Positions 9,866-16,918 of a stretch of DNA of 50,935 nucleotides are shown in pieces. Source of the DNA: Chryseobacterium culicis (lineage in GTDB: Bacteria; Bacteroidota; Bacteroidia; Flavobacteriales; Weeksellaceae); the NCBI RefSeq assembly GCF_002979755.1, contig NZ_PCPP01000006.1:1-50935 (forward strand), given 5' to 3'. The position numbers and the translations under genes are program-made. The notes under the pieces are model-generated. The model was not told the origin of the DNA. It did no database searches and saw only the letters and a program-made list of their open reading frames with translations. Within the stretch, counting starts at the first letter, position 1; each line of letters begins with the position of its first letter.

Positions 9866-9880
9866 TACTTATATAAAATT

Positions 9881-10279
9881 ATGGATAAAGAAATTTCACA
9901 CTTCTGGTTAGGATATTTTAAAAATGAAGAAGACTTTTATGCTTTTGTAGAAGAAGATGAAAATTATTATATAGAAGAAGAGAATGACGATCAGTATGTT
10001 TCCAAATTCGCGGAATCACAGAATATCAAGTGGTTTGACGATGACTTTATAGAATATGGTTTTGAGGATGAAAGCCTTAGTCTTTATGACAAATTTGCAG
10101 AATATTCTTATGCAGACCAATGGATTCCAATCTTAGAGAAAAAATTGAATGAACTCAGTCTGGATACGCCTATAAATGCGATCATTTTTGCTACAAGATT
10201 TGTTATTCCCAATCCTATTTCCGTAGAAAATGATGATTTTGCACTGCATTATGTAGGAGAAATAGAATACGATATTTAA
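9881..10279 (+). CDS. Imm22-type immunity protein
   Basis: This very acidic 132-residue cytosolic protein begins with SHFWLGYFKNEEDFYAFVE. It continues with SKFAESQNIKWFDDDFIEYGF, the pattern I associate with the Immunity 22 family: a W-x-G-x-F start, then K/F-x-D-DFIE. Imm22 proteins neutralise polymorphic toxins of neighbouring cells, often nucleases. No cognate toxin is adjacent, so this is an orphan immunity gene or it pairs with a toxin outside the window. It follows the exported protein by 15 bp and ends at a strong terminator. Confidence 0.65.
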   Translation: MDKEISHFWLGYFKNEEDFYAFVEEDENYYIEEENDDQYVSKFAESQNIKWFDDDFIEYGFEDESLSLYDKFAEYSYADQWIPILEKKLNELSLDTPINAIIFATRFVIPNPISVENDDFALHYVGEIEYDI

Positions 10280-10308
10280 ATAATAGAGAAAAACGGATAT
10301 ACAAGCAC

Positions 10309-10349
10309 TGGCAACAAATGATTTATGAAATCACTTGTTGCCATTTTTA
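10309..10349 (+). terminator. Intrinsic terminator after the Imm22-type gene
   Basis: A 16-bp stem (10309-10324 with 10328-10343, one wobble pair) encloses a 3-nt loop and is followed by ATTTTTATAAT. Confidence 0.88.
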
Positions 10350-10410
10350 TAATATAAACAGCATGGAAATAATAAAGTGATTTCTTGAAAATAGGAGTAA
10401 TTTAGCACCA

Positions 10411-11145
10411 ATGAATTTATATTCTACTCTACAAATCGGGGATTATCATATTAATCACTGTGAAGATGATTTCCTCATCAAAAAAATCGGTTCAGATAAG
10501 ATTGTATGTGCCATAATGGATGGCTGTTCTACTGCTATGGATAGTCATTTTGCTTCAACACTTGCTGGAAAAATTCTACGTAAAATCATTATTGAAGCTG
10601 GATACAAAGCATTATATAAAAAAGACAGCCAAGATAGTCTGGAAGAGGAACTCAGAGAAATCATAAGAGGATTATTCAAAGAACTTCTATTTGTTAAAAA
10701 TCATCTGATGCTGGATGAAAAAGAGCTATTGACTACTCTTACTATCTTACTTTACGACAACACAACAGACAAAGGAATCATTTTAGCAATTGGTGATGGA
10801 GTTGTTTGTATCAATGGAAGTATTACAGAATTTGACCGTAATAATAAACCTGATTATTTGGCTTATCATCTTCATGAAAATTTTGAAGATTGGTATTCTG
10901 CTCAGTCTCAGAAAATATTTTTTGATCATTTAAAGGATGTTTCAATTGCGACTGATGGTATTTTAAGCTTTTCAAAAATTAAAAAGACAGACTCCGATGA
11001 AGAAATCAACTTTATGGAATATTTAATGATTGATCAGAAAAATAATGAAACGGAAGATATGCTCAACAGAAAACTTAAACAGCTGGAACATCATTATGGT
11101 GTAAAGCCAACAGATGATTTGGCTATCATTAGAATGATAAAATAA
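10411..11145 (+). CDS. PP2C-family serine/threonine protein phosphatase
   Basis: This 244-residue protein has the metal-binding signature of PP2C phosphatases in order: AIMDGCST near residue 36, LAIGDGVV near 130, IATDGI near 178, and TDDLAI near the C-terminus. These aspartates hold the two catalytic Mn/Mg ions. It lacks membrane segments and sensor domains, so it is a free cytosolic phosphatase that removes phosphate from Ser/Thr. No Ser/Thr kinase lies in the window. It is monocistronic, between terminators at 10309 and 11178. Phosphatases of this class (PppA) control some proteobacterial T6SSs, and the T6SS here begins about 3 kb away; a link is only a guess. Confidence 0.82.
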   Translation: MNLYSTLQIGDYHINHCEDDFLIKKIGSDKIVCAIMDGCSTAMDSHFASTLAGKILRKIIIEAGYKALYKKDSQDSLEEELREIIRGLFKELLFVKNHLMLDEKELLTTLTILLYDNTTDKGIILAIGDGVVCINGSITEFDRNNKPDYLAYHLHENFEDWYSAQSQKIFFDHLKDVSIATDGILSFSKIKKTDSDEEINFMEYLMIDQKNNETEDMLNRKLKQLEHHYGVKPTDDLAIIRMIK

Positions 11146-11177
11146 AATTATTCTAACAATCCAATTGACATTAAAAT

Positions 11178-11209
11178 AAAACTTCCGTCCAAAAGACGGA
11201 AGTTTTTTA
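11178..11209 (+). terminator. Terminator after the PP2C gene
   Basis: The perfect 9-bp stem ACTTCCGTC/GACGGAAGT (11181-11189, 11195-11203) has a 5-nt loop and a following run of six T. The A-run on its left lets it also act against the convergent polA gene. Confidence 0.9.
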
Positions 11210-11234
11210 TTTAAGGTTTGATTTACAGTATTGA

Positions 11235-14075
11235 TTAATGAGCTTCCAGCCAGTTATCCCCTACTCCAATTTCTACCAATAGCGGAACCTGTGTTTTTAA
11301 GGCATTTTCCATTTCAGTTTTAATCAGTTTTGACGCTGATTCAATCTCATCCACCGGAGATTCAAATATCAATTCGTCATGTACCTGAAGCAGCATTTTT
11401 GTTTTTAGCTGTTGTTCTTCAAGTTCCCTGTCTATTTTAATCATGGCAAGCTTTACAACATCTGCGGCACTTCCCTGAACCGGAGCATTTACAGCATTTC
11501 TTTCTGCATGACCTCTTACCACAAAGTTGTTGGAATTGATATCTTTTAGGTGGCGTTTTCTTCCTAAAATAGTTTCTACATACCCTAACTGACGTGCTTT
11601 GTTCACCTGTTCTGCCATGTATTCCTTTAATTTCGGATAGGTTTCGAAATAGGCTTCAATCATCTGCTTGGCTTCAGTACGCGATAATCCGGTTTGTTCT
11701 GCCAGCGCAAAAGCTCCCTGTCCATAAATAATCCCAAAGTTTACGGTTTTAGCCTGGCTTCTCTGGGTTTTGGAAACTTCTTCCAATGGAATTTTAAATA
11801 GTTTCGCTGCCGTGGAAGCGTGAATATCTTCTCCATTCTGGAAGGCTTTGATCATATTGTCCTCTCCTGAAATTTCAGCAATCAAACGAAGTTCGATCTG
11901 AGAGTAATCGGCAGAAATAATTTTCTTTCCTTCTCCTGAAACAAAGGCTCCACGAATCTGCTGTCCTCTCACCGTTCGGATCGGAATATTTTGCAGGTTC
12001 GGGTTTACACTCGCCAAACGGCCTGTAGCAGCAGTGGTTTGTGAGAAATTGGTATGTACTCTGTTATCTTTTTTCTCAATCTGTGAAGGCAAAGCGTCTA
12101 CATAGGTTGATTTGAGTTTCTGATACGTTCTGTATTCCAGAATATATTTGATGATCTCATGTTTTGAAGATAACTTTTGAAGAACATCTTCTGAGGTTGC
12201 ATATTGTCCGGTTTTTGTTTTCTTAGCTTTTGGATCCAGCTGTAACTTTTCAAACAGAATCTCCCCCAACTGTTTAGGTGAATTCATATTGAATTCTTCT
12301 TCTGAAAGTTCAAAAATCTTCGCTTCCAGTTGTTTCAGATCATTTTCAAGGTCAACACTTTCCTGTGCCAGCCATTTTTCATCCAGAGAAATTCCTGCCA
12401 GTTCCATTTTTGCCAACACTTCCATCAAAGGCATTTCAATATTATAGAAAAGCTCTTCCAGGTTTTCTTTTTTCAGTTGTGGGGCAAAAAGCTCATACAA
12501 CTGGAATGTTACGTCAGCATCTTCTGCGGCATAATCCGTCTGCGTTCTCACATCTGCATCTCTGAAACTACCTTGTTTTTTACCTTTTTTCCCAATGATC
12601 GTTTCAATAGATACCGGTTTATAGTTCAGGTATACTTCTGAAAGATAGTCCATGCCATGTCTTCCGTCTGGATTCAACAGATAATGGGCAATCATGGTAT
12701 CAAACATAGCCCCTTTAACGGTGATGTCGTATTGTTGTAAAACTTTATAATCGTATTTAAGATTATGGGCAATTTTCAACAGGTCTTCTTTTTCAAAAAA
12801 TGGTCTGAAAATCTCCAGCGTCTGCAAAACTTCTTCTCTGTTTTCAGAAAGAGGAATGTAATAGGCAAGTCCTTTTTTATAGGAGAAACTCATTCCTACC
12901 AATTCTGCTTCCAGTTCGTTTAATGAAGTCGTTTCTGTATCAAAGCAAACAACTTTTTGCTGCAGCAGGTTATCTACCAGTTTTTTCTGAGCTTTGGGAT
13001 TATCTATAAACTGATAAAGATGATCGTTCAGTTCAATGGTAGATTTTGTGGAAGTAGCCTGTTCCAATTCTTCGAAATTGGCAAAAAGATCAAGCTGCAT
13101 AGCCTGTCCTTTTACTTCTGCCACTGTAGGAGTCTGTTTATCTTTTGCTTCTGCTTCATTTACCGCTACGGTTTCTGTAGCAGCAGGAGCAAAGGCTCTA
13201 TAAAGATTCTCATATAGTCTTCTGAATTCTATTTCATCAAAGACTTCTTTTACTTTTTCAAAATCCGGAGTTTCCAGGTCATATTGTTCCTGATGGAATT
13301 CTACGGGAGCATCACAGATAATGGTTGCCAGTTTTTTAGATAAAATACCACGCTCTGCTGAAGCTTCTACCTTTTCTTTCAGTTTTCCTTTCAGCTTATC
13401 TGTATTGGCCAGCAAAGTTTCGATATTTCCGAATTCTTTCAGGAATTTCATCGCCGTTTTCTCTCCTACTCCTTCCAGTCCCGGAATATTATCCGAAGAG
13501 TCACCCATCATAGCCAAGAAATCAATAACCTGCTTAGGATCTTCAATTTCATATTTAGCTTTTATCTCTTCAACACCAAGTATTTGGATTTCTCCGCCTT
13601 TATAACCAGGCTTATAAATTTTAATTTTATCTGTAACCAGTTGTCCAAAATCTTTATCTGGAGTTACCATAAATACAGTATATCCTTCTTTTTCAGCCTT
13701 GCATGCAATCGTTCCGATGACATCATCAGCTTCATATCCTTCAACTCCCAAACGGGGAACATGCATCGCTTCTAAAATTCGATGAATATATGGAACACCA
13801 ATCTTGATAGCTTCAGGAGTTTCACTTCTGTTGGCCTTATAGTCTGCGTAATCGTTTGTTCGAACACTTGCCTGTCCTACATCAAAAACAACAGCTAAAT
13901 GCGTTGGCTTTTCTTTTCTGATCAATTCAATCAATGAATTCATAAAACCAAAAATAGCAGTGGTTTCAATTCCTGAATTTGTAAATCGCTGGCTTTTATA
14001 CATTGCGTGATAACCACGAAAGATCATCGCATAGGCATCGATGAGAAACAGCCTTTTATCTTGTGTTGCGTCCAT
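11235..14075 (-). CDS. polA: DNA polymerase I
   Basis: This is a full-length three-domain Pol I of about 946 residues. The N-terminal 5'-3' nuclease domain (about 1-290) has YEADDVIGT and GDSSDNIPG. The 3'-5' proofreading domain starts near 380 with CFDTETTS, so the exonuclease DxE is intact. The polymerase domain has DYSQIELR near 720, a RRQAKTVNFGI-type O helix (here SQAKTVNFGIIYG), and QVHDE near 901. I take the ATG at 14075 (MDATQDKR) as start; the longer frame would begin at a TTG at 14093. TATATTTG at 14091-14098 (minus strand) fits a flavobacterial -7 box just upstream. It fills gaps after repair and Okazaki fragment removal. Confidence 0.96.
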   Translation of the reverse strand: MDATQDKRLFLIDAYAMIFRGYHAMYKSQRFTNSGIETTAIFGFMNSLIELIRKEKPTHLAVVFDVGQASVRTNDYADYKANRSETPEAIKIGVPYIHRILEAMHVPRLGVEGYEADDVIGTIACKAEKEGYTVFMVTPDKDFGQLVTDKIKIYKPGYKGGEIQILGVEEIKAKYEIEDPKQVIDFLAMMGDSSDNIPGLEGVGEKTAMKFLKEFGNIETLLANTDKLKGKLKEKVEASAERGILSKKLATIICDAPVEFHQEQYDLETPDFEKVKEVFDEIEFRRLYENLYRAFAPAATETVAVNEAEAKDKQTPTVAEVKGQAMQLDLFANFEELEQATSTKSTIELNDHLYQFIDNPKAQKKLVDNLLQQKVVCFDTETTSLNELEAELVGMSFSYKKGLAYYIPLSENREEVLQTLEIFRPFFEKEDLLKIAHNLKYDYKVLQQYDITVKGAMFDTMIAHYLLNPDGRHGMDYLSEVYLNYKPVSIETIIGKKGKKQGSFRDADVRTQTDYAAEDADVTFQLYELFAPQLKKENLEELFYNIEMPLMEVLAKMELAGISLDEKWLAQESVDLENDLKQLEAKIFELSEEEFNMNSPKQLGEILFEKLQLDPKAKKTKTGQYATSEDVLQKLSSKHEIIKYILEYRTYQKLKSTYVDALPSQIEKKDNRVHTNFSQTTAATGRLASVNPNLQNIPIRTVRGQQIRGAFVSGEGKKIISADYSQIELRLIAEISGEDNMIKAFQNGEDIHASTAAKLFKIPLEEVSKTQRSQAKTVNFGIIYGQGAFALAEQTGLSRTEAKQMIEAYFETYPKLKEYMAEQVNKARQLGYVETILGRKRHLKDINSNNFVVRGHAERNAVNAPVQGSAADVVKLAMIKIDRELEEQQLKTKMLLQVHDELIFESPVDEIESASKLIKTEMENALKTQVPLLVEIGVGDNWLEAH

Positions 14076-14240
14076 ATTTTGAATAATGAACAAATATAAG
14101 AAAATAGGAGTAAAAACTGGAAGTCTGTGGAAGGGTTTCGGGGTGAATTTCGTGAGTCGGGATATGGAATGCAGGGTATGATGATGCTTGTGAATTTTTT
14201 CTAAACTATTTATTTATAAATGTTTTTCTGTGACCGATAA

Positions 14241-14275
14241 AAACAAAAAACAGTATACCGATGGTATACTGTTCC
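14241..14275 (-). terminator. Terminator after tssD copy 1
   Basis: The perfect 11-bp stem AACAGTATACC/GGTATACTGTT (14249-14259, 14263-14273) has a 3-nt loop. On the minus strand it is followed by a T-rich run. It isolates the tssD gene from polA. Confidence 0.88.
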
Positions 14276-14298
14276 TTTTTTTATTTAAGTTGATTGGA

Positions 14299-14712
14299 TT
14301 ATTTACCTGAAGAAGGCCATAGTCCTGCGTACTGAGAAGTACCGTAGTCGATAGTCTCAGCACTGATTACGAAACTGATCAGCATACTGTTACTGTCTAT
14401 TGCATCGAAATCTACTTCGTGCTGGATTACATATCCATTCTCCCATTTCAAATTAATTAATGTTCCTTCTTCGTGAGATTTGTTGAAAGTGATTTCTCCT
14501 ACTGTTGGCTTGTATTTACCGTTTAACAAGCTTTCAAGGATGTCTGACTTTTCAGTAGCTTCTACTGTAACCTTGATTAATGCGTTAGAAGGATCTGATG
14601 CTACACGTCCTGATACGTCTGTAGATCTTGATACACTGTAATTCATTTTTAACAGTTTCTGTCCTTCACCGTTGTTGAATTTTAAGATTCCTCTTGAGTT
14701 TCTTTCTGCCAT
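14299..14712 (-). CDS. tssD: T6SS tube protein TssD (Hcp), copy 1
   Basis: This 137-residue protein matches the Bacteroidetes Hcp family (TssD), whose hexameric rings stack into the inner tube of the T6SS. It starts MAERNSRGILKFNNGEGQK and ends SQYAGLWPSSGK, and is nearly identical to the copies at 15230 and 24523. It differs from copy 2 in only about two residues near the C-terminus. No extension domain is fused, so it is a structural or carrier Hcp rather than an evolved effector Hcp. It is monocistronic, with its own promoter, upstream palindromes and terminator. That fits the very high expression that tube protein needs. Confidence 0.93.
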   Translation of the reverse strand: MAERNSRGILKFNNGEGQKLLKMNYSVSRSTDVSGRVASDPSNALIKVTVEATEKSDILESLLNGKYKPTVGEITFNKSHEEGTLINLKWENGYVIQHEVDFDAIDSNSMLISFVISAETIDYGTSQYAGLWPSSGK

Positions 14713-14763
14713 GATTGTAAATTTTAATCGTTAGTAATAAATTGTAATTCAATAATTATATAA

Positions 14764-14771
14764 CAAAGATA
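14764..14771 (-). promoter_or_regulatory. Putative -7 box of tssD copy 1
   Basis: The minus strand reads TATCTTTG, a match to the flavobacterial TAnnTTTG box, 51 bp before the start codon. A TTG lies 24 bp upstream, slightly beyond the usual spacing, so the -33 element is weak. Confidence 0.6.
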
Positions 14772-14819
14772 AAGCCCTTGGTTTTGAAAAAAAAGCAATT
14801 GAAGGGAAATCTGAAAAAG

Positions 14820-14879
14820 TGTCGTAATTATACGATTTGGTGTCGTAGTTCTACGATTTTATGTCGTAATTCTACGACA
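14820..14879. promoter_or_regulatory. Triple 21-bp-phased palindrome upstream of tssD copy 1
   Basis: Three palindromes of the form GTCGTA-N4-TACGAC start at 14821, 14842 and 14863, exactly 21 bp (two helical turns) apart. The third is perfect; the first two vary by a base or two. The nearest begins 50 bp upstream of the -7 box. This is the layout of an activator array. The same motif precedes the other two tssD genes at the same distance. The binding protein is unknown. The rest of 14713-15229 holds only AT-rich spacer and the copy 2 terminator. Confidence 0.8.
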
Positions 14880-15151
14880 TTAGATTTAAATAAAAACACA
14901 ACACTCTATAAATAAATATTTTAAAAGCCATTAAAAATCATCAACAACTTATAAATTATTACACCATTAAGAGAAATAAAACGGACTGATTTTACTTATT
15001 TATATAAAAAAAGATCTTCTGAAGGTCTGGTTATTTTTTGTTGTTTCCGCTTGCTTTTTTTCTCAATTTTAGAAAGAGATTAAACTATTGATGAATCTCT
15101 TATACACACGTCATTTTCTTTTTTGGAAAATGGTTTCCGAAATGCTTTTAA

Positions 15152-15196
15152 ACAAAAAAACAGAACAGTATACTCGGAAGAGTGTACTGTTCTGTA
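15152..15196 (-). terminator. Terminator after tssD copy 2
   Basis: A 15-bp stem (15160-15174 with 15181-15195, one wobble) has a 6-nt loop. It has an A-run on its left that reads as T on the minus strand. Confidence 0.88.
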
Positions 15197-15229
15197 CCAA
15201 TTTTATTTTTACTAAGATGATGAATAGGC

Positions 15230-15643
15230 TTATTTACCTGCTGAAGGCCATAGCCCCGCGTACTGAGAAGTACCGTAGTCAATCGTTTCAGCACTGATGA
15301 CGAAGCTTACCAGCATACTGTTGCTGTCTATTGCATCGAAATCTACTTCGTGCTGGATCACATATCCATTCTCCCATTTCAAATTAATTAATGTTCCTTC
15401 TTCATGAGATTTGTTGAAAGTGATTTCTCCTACTGTTGGCTTGTATTTACCATTTAACAAGCTTTCAAGGATGTCTGATTTTTCAGTAGCTTCTACTGTA
15501 ACTTTGATCAGTGCGTTAGAAGGGTCTGATGCTACACGTCCTGAAACGTCTGTAGATCTTGAAACGCTGTAATTCATTTTTAACAGCTTCTGTCCTTCTC
15601 CGTTGTTGAATTTTAAGATTCCTCTTGAATTTCTTTCGGCCAT
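15230..15643 (-). CDS. tssD: T6SS tube protein TssD (Hcp), copy 2
   Basis: This 137-residue protein is almost the same as copy 1; I see Val for Ile near residue 111 and Ala for Ser in the last four residues. The DNA around it is also similar. Copies 1 and 2 share the palindrome array, a GAAGGGAAATCTGAAAA segment and a terminator with the same GTATACTGTT arm, so the pair looks like a tandem duplication of a whole transcription unit of about 930 bp. Two identical promoter-gene-terminator units would raise tube protein dosage, or allow small differences in cargo binding inside the ring. Confidence 0.93.
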   Translation of the reverse strand: MAERNSRGILKFNNGEGQKLLKMNYSVSRSTDVSGRVASDPSNALIKVTVEATEKSDILESLLNGKYKPTVGEITFNKSHEEGTLINLKWENGYVIQHEVDFDAIDSNSMLVSFVISAETIDYGTSQYAGLWPSAGK

Positions 15644-15693
15644 GATTGTAAATTTTGATCGTTAATATTTTGTGATTCGGTGATTGTGTTTAG

Positions 15694-15701
15694 CAAATAT
15701 A
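15694..15701 (-). promoter_or_regulatory. Putative -7 box of tssD copy 2
   Basis: The minus strand reads TATATTTG (TAnnTTTG), 50 bp before the start codon. No TTG is present at the -33 distance, which suggests dependence on an activator. Confidence 0.65.
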
Positions 15702-15749
15702 GATGCTCTTTTCTGCTAAAAAAAGCTTTTGAAGGGAAATCTGAAAATT

Positions 15750-15787
15750 TGTAGTAATTCTACGATTTCTTGTAGTAATTCTACGAC
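15750..15787. promoter_or_regulatory. Double 21-bp-phased palindrome upstream of tssD copy 2
   Basis: Two copies of GTAGTAATTCTACGA start at 15751 and 15772, 21 bp apart. The proximal copy begins 50 bp upstream of the -7 box, the same as for copies 1 and 3. The left half-site reads GTAGTA in place of GTCGTA. The remainder of 15644-15989 is AT-rich spacer plus the transglycosylase terminator. Confidence 0.8.
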
Positions 15788-15938
15788 AAAGGATTTAACG
15801 AACTTAGTTAAAACAGCATCAGCAAAGGGTTTTAACTGATTGAAAATTAACAAGAAAAACAATAATTTTACACCTCAGTGAGAAATATTAAGATTTCTTT
15901 AATATAAAGTTAGGATAGCTTTAACAGATTTCTATCAT

Positions 15939-15972
15939 AAAAAAAGCAACCAGTGACACGGGTTGCTTTTTA
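15939..15972 (-). terminator. Terminator after the lytic transglycosylase gene
   Basis: The perfect 10-bp stem AAAAGCAACC/GGTTGCTTTT (15942-15951, 15961-15970) has a 9-nt loop. The A-run to its left reads as T on the minus strand. Confidence 0.85.
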
Positions 15973-15989
15973 TTTTATCTGACATTATT

Positions 15990-16853
15990 TTACTGTTGGG
16001 TCTTTCCACCTTCTTTTATGGAACGAACCAGTATTTTATTTTTTCTCAGCAGAAAATCAGGCATAAGATCGATGGGAAGATAGAAAGGACTTTCTCCTTT
16101 TCTCTGGAGTTCTTCTACAATTCCCGGATTCCAGGCAAGAATTTTCTCTACGTCCACATTTAATTCAGCAGCCACAATGTTCAGATTGAATCCGGCATTG
16201 ATCTCTGTTTCTGAAAGTGCTGCTGCAGTCTCTTTTCGATCTCCCTCAAAGAAAATCTTATTGATTCTCGAAGAATTATAGTTATTCAATACACTTTGAA
16301 GTTCTCCCGTAGCATAGCATGCATTCAGGTATTTTTTCACGTGATTAATGGTTTCTCCGGGAAGGTATTTATAAAACTCATGGTACTGCGAGGAACCTGC
16401 AGCTTCCATTGCTTTGGCAATATTTCCTTCACCACAGTTATAAGCAGCTACTACTGTCACCCAGTTGTTATACTTTTTATAAAGATTACTCAAAGAGATA
16501 GCGGCTGTTTTGGTACTTTTATAAAGATCGGTACGTCCTTGTTCTGTAAGCCCATACTGGTTGGCATGTGCAGTCATAAACTGCCAGACTCCTACAGCTC
16601 CGGCTCCAGAGGTAATATTTCTATCAAAATGGGACTCAATCAGAGCCAGGTTTCTCAAATGCTTGGGAAGTCCTTTCTGAAGAAGTAACTGTTCAATAAA
16701 TTCTACCAGATCTTTATTGGCATTAATGATACCTTTGTACTTTTTCACACTGCTTTCCGAAGTATCGGAAGCGGTAAGAAACTGTCCGTTTACAAAAACA
16801 ACAGTTCCCAATAAGAGTAAACCTGTAAAGATATTTCTGACAATCGTTTTCAT
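15990..16853 (-). CDS. MltD-like lytic transglycosylase (GH23) at the T6SS locus
   Basis: Starting at 16853 (MKTIVRNIF) gives a 287-residue exported protein with a signal peptide. The SLT domain follows: the catalytic glutamate is in ALIESHFD (E73), then GAVGVWQFM and AAYNCGEGNI, all GH23 signatures. The C-terminal part (about 205-275) looks like a degenerate LysM-type region (NLNIVAAELNVDVEKILAWNP). It cleaves peptidoglycan glycan strands in the periplasm. It lies 65 bp downstream of tssH on the same strand, so it is probably part of the T6SS operon. A dedicated transglycosylase would open the wall for the apparatus, as MltE does in enteroaggregative E. coli. Confidence 0.85.
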   Translation of the reverse strand: MKTIVRNIFTGLLLLGTVVFVNGQFLTASDTSESSVKKYKGIINANKDLVEFIEQLLLQKGLPKHLRNLALIESHFDRNITSGAGAVGVWQFMTAHANQYGLTEQGRTDLYKSTKTAAISLSNLYKKYNNWVTVVAAYNCGEGNIAKAMEAAGSSQYHEFYKYLPGETINHVKKYLNACYATGELQSVLNNYNSSRINKIFFEGDRKETAAALSETEINAGFNLNIVAAELNVDVEKILAWNPGIVEELQRKGESPFYLPIDLMPDFLLRKNKILVRSIKEGGKTQQ

Positions 16854-16918
16854 TTTAATTTTATTTATAAGCAAAAAAGGCAAAACGCGGTTTGCAGATC
16901 TGCCTTCTTACTTTATAC

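Noticed and set aside
14076..14093. Extra N-terminal codons of polA starting at a TTG
   Set aside because: The ATG at 14075 gives the usual Pol I start and a -7 box overlaps the extra codons.
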